Assembly (NCBI RefSeq): GCF_918797505.1
Contig: NC_092793.1
Location: 91,090,411-91,154,410 of the forward strand
Length of the DNA stretch: 64,000 nt
Source: Bemisia tabaci
Taxonomy: Eukaryota > Arthropoda > Insecta > Hemiptera > Aleyrodidae
Direction: 5' to 3'
This document shows, piece by piece, positions 24,901-36,400 of the stretch (its first letter is position 1; every line of letters starts with the position of its first letter). The position numbers were made by a program, and so were the translations under genes. The notes beneath the pieces are model-generated. The model was not told the origin of the DNA. It searched no databases and saw only the letters and a program-made list of their open reading frames with translations.

Positions 24901-27378
24901 AGCACGCCTTCATTTCCTCCTGCACGCAACAAGGACAACCGCGATGAGAAAGAATTCCATTCGGCGAAATCGAGCCGAGAGCAGGCACCACGAGTATATA
25001 CATATGGGTTATTTTAGTGATGGGTGGGATTTTATTTAAAATTCCTATGAATCCTAGGTATAGTATTTACTTTAGTAAACAATTATCATTTATTCCATCA
25101 CTTCTTCGGATTATTTATTTTTAATCAATCTATATTCATGTGAAGTGTAGCTCATCTGCATTTTTCTTTCCCTGGAACCTAAATGTATATTATGAGTTTG
25201 AATCCATCAGAAACTAAGTCAGTCAAAATCAAATTTAACTACATACGAAGTGAAAACGATTTGTATTTCGCAAATCAAAGTGATAGTTAAAGCAACCAAA
25301 CTGTGTCAGAAATGTTCCCAAATTACTAGGTAAGGCTTTTATGAGCTCATCATCTGATCCAATAATTTTAATTGTGGCATTTCATTCGGCATGTCGCCGC
25401 ACGACTTCTATGATACTCAAAGTCTCACATATATAATTTGAAAGGGGGGGTCTGGGGGGGCGGCGCCCCCTCAGCAGGTAGCTTTTGCTACTTGTTTTCT
25501 TTTTGCCTTCTTATTCCCTGTTTATCCTCTTTCTCCTCTTTATTTCTATTCTTCTTCCTCTTCTCAGTCTTATTTTGTTCAGAGGCAACACTCGCAACAT
25601 GTTGTGAAAACAAGCAACAATCGCATTTTATTCGAAGTTGTTTTGTGTTGTGGGGGCAGGGCTTATTTTCGCGCGCAAAATTTGGGAATCCCTACAGCAA
25701 CATTGTTGTACAACAACTGCAACGTGCTCAGAGGCAAGTCGTTTTTATGTTGTTGCCCAAGACAACGCTGTTTTTTAACCTAAAATTAGAATTCGCTTTC
25801 TCATTGGTTGTTCAAAATCACGCAAAACAAATAAGAAAAAATTAGAAACAGTTAGTTGCTTCGAACAAAATACAACTCTCCTAATTCCTGTTTTATCTTC
25901 CATTCTTTTTCTCTTATTCCCTCTCTATTTTCCCTTTCTCCATTGCTTCTTGTTCATATTTTACCTTCCATTCTTTTCCTCTTCTTTCTTTCTTTTCCCC
26001 TTCTCTCCTTCCTCCTTTACCCTTAAAGGGCTTCGAAGTAGACAAATTCATGTCAGTAGTGTCACTGGAAGTACACTGAAAAGTAAAGCGTTACTGGTGT
26101 GGTCGGAATGGAGATATTGCATGTGTGACGAATTTGCGATTTGACCGTTGATTCTTTTGTAAAAGTTCGCGAGAAACTTGATGATGCCACTGGTTTTCTC
26201 TGAAATCACCTCCCAAGCTCAAAAAAAGCTCTCAACTTGAGAGCTACTACATCAAGACAAGCTCTCCATGCAAAGATAGGGAGTATATACAGTAGCAGGG
26301 TTGCCGTGTTTTCAGTTTTGGAGTCCCCAAATAAAGTGGCAGCTCTGTCAGTTTATTTGCCCCCTATCTTTGCATGGAGAGTTCCTCTTGATGTAGACGT
26401 AGACTCTCAGGGTAGGGTGGGATATCCCCTCCATTTTTGCCTCAACATGAGAGCCTTTTTTGAGCTTGGGAGTTGATTTCAGAGAAAACCAGTGGCACCA
26501 TCGTGTTTCTCGCGAATTTTTACATAAAAATCTACAGTCAAATCGCAAATTCCTCACACATGCTACATCTCCACTGCACTGACAATTTTAGTCTTAGGAT
26601 TTTAATATACTGGGTGTTCCAGAGCACCCTCTCACTATTTTTTTCTCGGAAACAGCCGAGAATTGAACTTCAGGGCATAAACTTACAGGGGTAAATCAAC
26701 CCCTAAGAATTCAATGAAAATATTCTCAGCCCCTCAAAACCTCATGGGGGGGGAGTCTAAGGGGGTGCCCGCGTCTCTCGCATTTTTCAAATGGGAAGGG
26801 TACGATTTGACAAAAGAAAAGTCCTAATATGTCAAACTAACTAAAGGAGATCACAAAGGATCCCCTGTCACAAGGGAAGGTCCCAAAAGATTATGAAAAA
26901 CGGTCAAAGAGGGTCGCCCTCTGAAGTGGTAAAGTAATGTTCCTCGCATTGTGGCTTGTGCACTGACAAAGAGATCGACGCTTCGAATCCCTCCGATCCA
27001 ACATTATTTTCAGTCATACCTGTGTTGTTATGCACGATTTCTTCTTTCTCTCTTCCAACCGTACACGTAACCTCCTTTCGCAAGTTCGCCTTCTCAGGTT
27101 TCTTTTTGCCAGTCACGTCCTTGCTTTTCTTCCATTTGTAGGCTTTTTTCGTGGCTTTTGTTGGCAGTTTTTTATTTGTTGTTTCACTTTTTCAATACTT
27201 ATAACTAACTTTAATCAGCTTATAGTTTTAAGCGACTGTATTTGCTTTTCAATCCGTGGCAAATTGCTCCATGCTCGAATATTATTTCAGTTCTCACAGC
27301 AGGATCACAATCTCTCAAAGTCACTGTACTGTTTTTTATTCTCTACTTTAGTAAAAAACTGATGAAGTCCTCATCAAA

Positions 27379-27409
<31 letters not shown>

Positions 27410-30400
27410 AATTTTTTACATTCCCTTCAACTTTCGAGGGAACAGGGCACCTCGGGACGCTCAGGGATTTCATTTGTGTTTCCCTGGTTCCTGATGCTTT
27501 CTAATATTCCAGCTATGGATTCTTGGAAAAAGGAAATATCCAAAATTCAAACTTAAACTTTTGAATGATTTATATTTTGAGGAAACTGTCAATGTAGGTG
27601 TGGAGATGATGCATATGTTGACTTAGTATGTAATGCGGTTAATTTTAGGCTGAACTTGAAAGTTGACTCTCGTTTAAATGGAACTTGTTCATTTAAAGGG
27701 GGGGGGGGAAGAAACAATAAAAGAATAATAAATTCCAACTTGTAGCACGGCAAGAGTTAACTTAAATAATCCTGCAATGAGTGTCCTCAAAAATCCTTAT
27801 CCGTCGTCTGAAATTTCGATTCGTTTTAAACTACCAGGAAAAGAGCTCTCAGCATCTAACGCCTTAACCATTTTACTTTTCTCAGAAGGTGAGATATCAT
27901 CGTCAAAAAAAGCTAGACCACAATTTTCTGGTGTGAGATACTATAGATGATTAAGAACTTTTGATAAATCAGCCTCTGAAATTGCCGCGTCTACTTTCCT
28001 GTACTCAATAAGCTGCTTTACATAGTTTAAGTCAATGGCTGGTGCTTTGGTTAATAAAGGAGCAGAGAATCACTTCTTCACATACGGTTTTACAATGAAA
28101 ATACATAAATCCCTTAAATTGGTTTTTTCGTCTCTAGTTAGTTGAAAATTGTCCCTGAATAAAAATATTGTTAACGTGTAAATGGCTTTTACCATCCACT
28201 GTGCATGATGGAAGGCCCCTGGTGCACGAATCAATTTGTTTGGAGGAAAACTAAGTTAGAAGCAAAAACTCTTCATAATCCTCTCTAGGTTGTTGAATTT
28301 TTAGCGTTTCATTAACGAACTTTATTATATCAGAATAACCAGTCTCCATAAGTTTTTTCACTATCTTATCGTTAATACCTGCTTTAAATTTACTGTGGTC
28401 TAGTTTAGACCAACTCTCTCTAAAATGCTTCAAAATTTCAACATTAGGACTGGTTGAAGTGAGCATTTTTGCCTCAAGCGCCCCTTTTAAGGACAGCTCA
28501 TCAATGTGATGCCGGCATGGGAACCATTGTAACTCTCTCTCAAGTAATTGTTCAAGTATAGTGGCTGCTTTCTTTAGATGACTTAAATTGGAAGAGGTGG
28601 TATCGCAACAGCACCCTTCCACTTTATCCACCAAGTCCCACGCTAACAGTGCCTCGTATACAGCATTTGCTCCTTAAACCGTGAGCCATTTCAAGAAACA
28701 CCGAAACTTTTTACAGACAACTTCCTGCACGTAGTTCGTATCATTCTCAATATTTGAGGGCAAAAAACAAAACATGGCAAAATCTGGGTCCGAGCTCCCT
28801 GCTCCCAAATTCGTCCCAATGAGTCAGAACAGATTTGCCCCATGAAGACAATCTCAAGTTCAAGTTTTATCTAATCTATGCCCTACTGATGTTTACTCTT
28901 GAGAAGGAAAGAGGCATGAAAAGTTGCAGAATCCCCAGCAACCATCCGCGTCGGTCACCGGTCAACGATGCATCTTCTTTTCAACACCAATAACGCTACC
29001 CTTATATACTACTTATTTCCGGCTCCAATGCAACCGCTCAGATGGCACAATGGGTAGAGCATTCGCCTGCCTCAGTGAGGATGCCGAGTTCGGTTCCCGT
29101 CTCCGGAAATTTTTTTTTTTTTTTTCCAATCTGTAAAATCTGGTAAAATCCCCCAATCATGATTCTTCGTCCAAATAAGTCACAAAACTCATTTTTACAA
29201 CAATTAATTTAATATTGAAAATAGTTAGCTCAATCAGCGACTTTTACTGACTTAGCGGTTAGGTCAAAACTCATTTTTACAACAATTAATTTAATATTGA
29301 AAATAGTTAGCTAAATCAGCGACTTTTACTGACTTAGCGGTTAGGTTCGGTTAGGTTAGGTTAGGTTAGGCTAGGTTAGGTTAGGTTAGGCTAGGTTAGG
29401 TTAGGTTAGGTTAGGTTAGGTTAGGTTAGGTCATCAGCTCTTTAATAAATTAGTGGCATTCTGTTCAACTAATGTTTTTCAAAAAAAAAAAAAAATTAAT
29501 GTTTCACTCAACTTAAATTTTTTTAATTTCCGACTTTAAAAATTACAATCCTACTGTTTTTTTCGAAATTCCCGCGCTAATCTACGAGATAGCATCCGAA
29601 TAGTCAATGGTCATCGGTCGATTACCGGTGCGCTCGTGGCAACTTTTCAACGCCTCTTTCCTTCTCAAAGTGCTTAATCCTACTATGCAGTGTTAAACTG
29701 ACTTTTTTAGCACAATCTAGCAACACTCCTTGCATCCAAGACTCCCGCATATCGGCAATAAAAGTCACCAAAGACAAGAGAACCTTTGATGCTTCTCCCT
29801 GAGATTTTTCGCTGACACACTCAAAATTTTACATGTCCCGGCTCTTTCAAGCTAATTTCAAATTTTATCTCCATGCCCTTATCACAGTAATTTTTGCCTT
29901 ATTTTTCTAATGAAAATGATGTATAACAATATTGGGTTGCTCCGGAGTAAATAGTGGGATCTGACGCCTTAGCCTCACATAACATCATATGAGAGATTTC
30001 AGAGCTGTCCGGCGGTAGCCATAAACTTTCACATATAGTGGCAGAATGACTGGTCTGAAAGTAAAAATGCTGAAGAACTATAGTATAGAAAATTAAATTT
30101 GCAACATTTCTCTACTGTATGCATTTTTTGGTAAGAGCCGTATTTTTCGAGCAACGGGCAATTTTGTAAATTTTTTGCCGATCATTTCAATTTCTGTCTA
30201 AAAAGTGGTGCTTGGGGCACGTGTTAATATTATAATTGGGCTCAAATTGTGCAAGGGTCATTTTTTTGATCAAGTTTAGGGGGTGGGAGCTAAAATTAGA
30301 AGGGGTCAAATTTTAGGGCCAACCTAATCTTCAGATAGGGTGATAGGCGGCAAGTCTCGGTTTAAATTTCTTCTCCAAATGGCGGCGGTTATTCTGTTAA

Positions 30401-33400
30401 ATTCTCTAATATATTCCGTTTTTTACACCAAGAAATTGGGGCTGGGGTTCTTATAGTGGTCGAATTGACGTGAAATTTGATCGGCACGTTTAACTTAGCT
30501 TGTCAAAGTAGAAACTTAAACAAATTTATTAATCGTGCTCACCAAAAAAATTTTGAACTGTAAAACCAAAAAAATATAAGTGGTTTTACGCTTCAGTAAA
30601 AAGAGGGAGTCCCAAGAGTCAGGGGATCAAAACTGAAGGAGTCTCATCAAAGTAGTTCCTGTGAAGAGCATTTGAGTCCAATCTCATGCTCCTCTCACAT
30701 CAGAAATTTTTTTTAAGAGAGGAAAATGTACTAGAGTCTTAACACTAAATATGAGACAAAACAATATAAAAAGGGGTTAGGTAGCAATCCCTAAAAGTTA
30801 TCAAATTTGCTGAAGTGCGGGGTTAAGGCTTTTCTTCTTTTTTTAACATAATATAACTTAATTCCGATTGGCTGTAGGCGCCATTGGGATAAAAGCCACC
30901 AAACCAACAGAGATAGAAAAAACTCAATTCCAAATCAGTGGGCTGATTGAAAATTCGAAAGTCGATTTCTTCAAAGGACATCTGATGGTGATCTATGAGC
31001 TTGAAACATACAAGGTTTGCACTTACCGCAGCATCTTTTAAAAATCATTAGTCTGCTCTAAATTGTCTCTCAACATCAACTTGAACCTATATCAAAGCTG
31101 AGGTACCTACTGCATTTTCCTCTTTTCCCGTCAGTCCATCAGGTACTGAAGCCCAAAATGAAGAATTGAAAATAGAACCAAGACAAAGCAGCAACAATGG
31201 GTTAAAATTTGAAAAAGGATTATTTTCATCAACATTATCTGTGAAAGTCTATGCTCTCTGAATTTTAAGTGTAAGATCACTTCTTTACACCAAATTGTAC
31301 TACCTGCAATACTTCCAAAATTTTACCCAATTTCATAAATATTGGGTGTTATCGCTTTAATTAGTGTTTCTGTAGCAACCCTATAAAGGCTATTAAAATT
31401 GGCTGATTTCCTGCAAGGTCCCTCTCTTTAATCTTTTTGAAAACTAATAAAAACAATGCTTGAATAGAAGTAAAAATCTGTATGAATGTAGTTTTGCCAT
31501 CAAAAAGCGTCTTACTCTTTAATCCTTCCCCATATTTGTCAACAATCATAGAGAGCCCAAAATCTGTCTCTTCAGATTTGTACCCAAAAATTCATCAGTT
31601 GCTTATTTCTTTATCTGTTTTTCTTTTTGCAGGTGGAAGACAAAGCTACAATAATTCCATTGGTTGCTGGGCTAAGGAAGGAAGTCCAAAATTTAGTTGC
31701 GGAAGTAAGTTCCTTTTCTTGGCAGTATTATTGGAATTTTTTCTTGTTTACTTCAAAATACCGCAATATTTTACTTCAACTCCTTGATTTTTTAGACCTA
31801 CAACGCCAAGAAAGTAGGCCTTGGGTTTTTAAGACTTATTCTTCATTGGTTCGAGAAAAGTTGAAGAAGTTGAAAATAAGGACCACCCTTGTGCTGGATC
31901 CATAAAAATTCGAGTTTTTTTCTTTCTATTTTTTCTTGTACAGTTGAAAGAATAAATTTTTGTAGCACATGTCAGATGGTTCACAACAATTTATAATAAC
32001 AAGTTATCTATTTCAAAATTCATCTATTGTATGGCAGGCTTTAGCAATTATCAGATTTTAGGGTTGAAATTTTGCATAGGGCTCTTTGATAGTCCCAAGG
32101 AGAGATTGCAGTTGAGGAGCACCAATTTTCGAAATTCGGGTCGTGTTAATACACCCTTTTCGATCATTTTAACATACATGAACCTTTTCAAAGTCTTAGC
32201 TTGTTGTCCTTGGCCTGCACTTTCATGATCAATGCTACAAAATTCGGAAATATTTGAAAGTTTGTATTTTTGGTGAAGTAGGACCTAGAATGCTCATTAA
32301 TTGGACGTAATGGAAAAACGGAAAGAAGCACCATATTTCCAATTTTCAGTTCTTGGCGAATGTAGATGCCCTGAAAAGTTATGATCTGCTTTGCTTATTC
32401 ACTGCCATTCAAAACCAGATGAATTCAAAATTGGTAAGTTTCTATCAGAAATGAATGCCAAAAGTTAAATCAACTCCCTTGAGTTTGCTGATCTCATCAT
32501 AGTCCAAGATGGATTCCATAAACTAATTTTCTCGTAAATTTGGTTATTTAGGGCATGCAAATGATCTTTGAAAGCTATAAGCTGGATGGATACACCGAGC
32601 GCCTTGCAGAACAAGTCTTTAACTTCCAAGAAAAAGTTGAGGATGTTTTGGTTGTTGAAGAACAATTGGAAGGTTATGTTCGCTCACTTGAAACTTGTCC
32701 ATATTCTGCCAATACTTTCTCAGAAATTTTAGCCAAAATTCAACATTCAGTTGATGATCTGTCCCTTCGACAATACTCAAATCTTCACATTTGGGTCAGC
32801 CGTCTTGATCAAGAGGTAATATATACAATCATAAAATTTTAATCTTAGTAATAAATGTGTATGAAAGTATTTACATGCATGCGTGTTTAAGGTGATTCGT
32901 CAAGCTCTCTGACGTGGTGGAACTAGCATGCGATATATCGCATCAATTAGGTCAAAAGTATCGGCAGATTTTTAACTTTTAGCCATAAAGGGATGAAAGC
33001 CTCTGCACATGAGCTTAAAGAATCATTTTAAACCAAAAAATTGGCAAAATTTAGAGAAGTGAAAGCAGAATCCTGTTAGGAGATAAACCTCCATACAATA
33101 CAGATATCGTTAACTGTATCGAATGCGAGGTTTTTTCCTTGCAGGATTCTGCTTTCATTTCTCTGAATTTTACCAATTCTTTGGTTTAATAGGATTCTTT
33201 AAGCTCATGCGCAGGGGTTATCGTCCGTTTTTGGTAAAAGGCTCAAAATCTGCCAAGCATTTGGACCTAATCGCTGCGATATATTGCATGCCAGTTTGAC
33301 CACGTCAGAGAGCTTGATGAATCATCTTAATACTCATTTTTATACGATTCATTTCATCTTTTTCCAATGCTTATGTTCAAGAAATCCAAAAAAATACTGT

Positions 33401-36400
33401 AAATATGGCTCTCCAAAACTAAATTATAATCGATACAGGGTGGCCCAGACCTACCGTACCAGGCCTTCTTTCCGAAGAAAAGTGGTTTCTGAGTTCTGAA
33501 AGGAGGATGGTTGAAAAGGGAATCGACCTCAAGGAATTCGAATTTCATGTTTTCGGAAGCCTTCCGCCCTCTTGCAGGAGGTATTTTGGGAGATAACCCC
33601 AGTATCTGGAAATTGCAGAGAGAATGTGGTAGGATAAGTTCAAAAATGAAATTTACGCAAAATTTCAAGAAGAGTCCTAAAAACCGTTCTTCGAAAGCTC
33701 AATTTTGAGGCGAATTAGAGCCTCTCAAAAGAGTAGATTACCTACCCTGCTTCAGCTCCCCGTGCACAACGCTAGTTTTCTTCAAAATAAACGGAAAATC
33801 CCGGAAAAAGTTGCAAAGTAGGGTAATTTTTCACAAAAAACACAAATTCTTAGGTCCTAGCCCTCTAAAAAAGCTCCCCCGGGGCCATGTGGGGAGGGGG
33901 CCCAGGCCCCATTTATCCCCTTCGCGCCCAACCCTAGTTTTCTTAAAAATTATCGGAAAACATCTGGAAAAATTTCAAATTCAGGGTAATTTTCCATTAA
34001 AAACACAAAGAGGGTTATGCAAAACGGCCAAAAAGTGACCCTGCAGGGATTGTACGAAACTTTGTGGGATGATTGTATAGGTCATTTTGGGCCTACATCT
34101 GGCTGCTTTTAGAGAAAAACCGCAGGGAAACAGCGTTGCCATTTTTTACAGTCGTAACCTTCAAACATCCATAACTTTCGCAAAAATGCAGTTATAAAGC
34201 TTGTATTTATACCAAAATATGCAAAAAATTTTGCCCTATCGACCTATGCAAAAGAAAATTTTATTCGAGTCCACTGTTGCCACGTTTGGGCCATATTTTT
34301 AATCATCATAATTATTAAAAATCACGTTATCACCTAAAAGTGTGTTTGTAGTTGGTGGGGATTGAATAAAAACCTGTCAGAATTGTTGTTCGTTCGATTC
34401 TGCATCCATTGATATGATATACTTTTCTGAGAGGCTTAGGGAATCCAAGTTACAGCGATTTAAAGACGCCCGATTTTGACGCTCGTTTAAGTACGTTTCG
34501 AGACTTCTTGTCGAAGCAAAACGACTAGACAAAACAAAATTCGACAAATTTCATGTTTTAAGCTTTTTTGAAACTTTCATGTCATTTTTAGAAATTCAAG
34601 TAGCGGCGGTGTTGCCGTTTTTCAATGAAAACCACCGCTGCGATCACAATTGAAAGTAGTACTCATTTAATCACGTCTAGCTACGTAGTTTATCCTAAAC
34701 TGGTCATTTTGGGCCTACATCTGGCTGCTTTTAGGCAAAAACCGCAGGGAAACAGCGTTGCCATTTTTTAAAGTTGTAACCTTCAAACATCCATAACTTT
34801 CGCAAAAATGCAGTTATAAAGCTCGTATTTATACCAAAATATGCAAAAAATTTTGCTCTATCGACCTATGCAAAAGAAAATTTTATTCGAGTCCACTGTT
34901 GCCACGTTTGGGCCATTTTTTTAATTTTCACAATGATTAAAAATTACGTTATCGCCTAAAAGTGTGTTTGCAGTTGGTGGGGATTGAATGAAAACCTGTC
35001 GGAATTATTGTTCGTTCGATTCCGCATCCATTGATGTGTTATACTTCTCTGAGAGGCTTAGGGAATCCAAGTTACAGCGATTTAAAAATTCGGCAACACG
35101 CCTGACGCCCGATTTTGACGCTCGTTTAAGTACGTTTCGCGACTCCGTGTTGAAGGAAAACGCCTGGTTAAAACAAAATTCTAAGAGCCAGTTCATGTTT
35201 TACGCTTTTTTGAAACTTTCACGTCATTTTTAGAAATTCAAGTAGCGGTGGTGTTGCCGGTTTTCAATGAAAACCACCGCTGCGATCACAATTGAAAGTA
35301 GTACTTATTTAATCACGTCTTTTTACATAGTTTATCCTAAACTGACCATTTGCGACATGATGTTAACAACGTCGCCTAATTTCCGTCGGAATTCGCATAG
35401 AGGCGGGGTTGCCAGTTTTCAAGGAAACCGCCGCCGCAATCACAAAAAATGTATCACTCACTAAATCACGTCCAGCCTTATTCTGTAGTTGGAATTGTCG
35501 ATTTATCGAATCGATGGTTTCTTCTATCTCTTTGCAATGGCACTGGTACCCGACAATAACGAGGTACCGATATCGTATCGAGATCAAGATCAATGGATCT
35601 AGGTCCCTTTCCAAAACCAATCATCGGACCACTCGGGTGATTCGGTAGCTTTAAATTTCGACACCTCGGCCGGCCGGTCGGTCCAGGGAAACCCGACGCA
35701 ACGCGTGGCGGCACTATGCCGGCCCCAAACGGTCAAAGCGGGCACCGAGTGGACGCAGCGCGACGATCCGCGCCGTGCATCGCTCGAACGCCCTTTCCGC
35801 TTGTTTGTGGGTGAACGGTTATAAATACGCCAAAACGGACGAAATTTTGGCACTTGGGGTCTTCATTCGGCAAATTCTACTGGGAATTGACTATCCACAC
35901 TTTCTTTAACGACATTACTGTAGATGGGCCATTCTGGAGGGCGCTACCGACTAGTTACCGGGGGATAACAGGCCAACTGTGCTTTACTCGTGCACGATAC
36001 GTCAAAACGGACGAAATTTTCGGCCTATAGGCTCACAATTTGACAAAATCTGTGTGGAAACATGTGTTTGTACCTTTAATAAAACGGATTAAAGATTTGG
36101 GCCTTTTCGGGACTCAATTTTATGCGGCGAACGGTACTTCATATGGGGTCCGTTTGACAACTTTTTTTCGAAGTTACGCATTTCCCCTCTTAAAGTTGAA
36201 AATTTCGATCCACCCTAGCCCAGGCCCCGGGCCCCCTCTCCACGTGGCCCCGGGGAGCTTTTTAGAGGGCTAGGACCTAAGAATTCGTGTTTCTTGTGAA
36301 AAATTACCCTACTTTGCAACTTTTCCGGGGATTTTCCATTAATTTTGAAGAAAACTAGCGTTGTGCGCGGGGAGCTGAAGCAGGGTAGGTAATCTACTCT

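Larger units (their letters stand above)
9612..31632. other. Dynein intron 6 (22.0 kb), a mobile-element accumulation
   Basis: This single intron separates ERTLEK from [11 protein letters not shown] of the dynein tail. It contains in order: a truncated CAGGGTG-type end (9974), the long-TIR pogo-like element, several foldback MITEs, a 231-bp satellite, a foldback mariner, a GGGCCGG minisatellite, a decayed transposase-like ORF, a tRNA-like sequence and a (TTAGG)18 array. Stretches 23030-25400 and 29440-31600 showed nothing recognisable beyond pyrimidine or poly-C tracts. Confidence 0.9.

Noticed and set aside
29035..29125. Functional tRNA gene
   Set aside because: Acceptor and T stems do not form; only the promoter boxes match.
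35955..35975. GGGGGATAACAGGC resembles a large-subunit rRNA motif
   Set aside because: The match is only about 14 bases, with no flanking rRNA similarity, and lies inside a foldback element.
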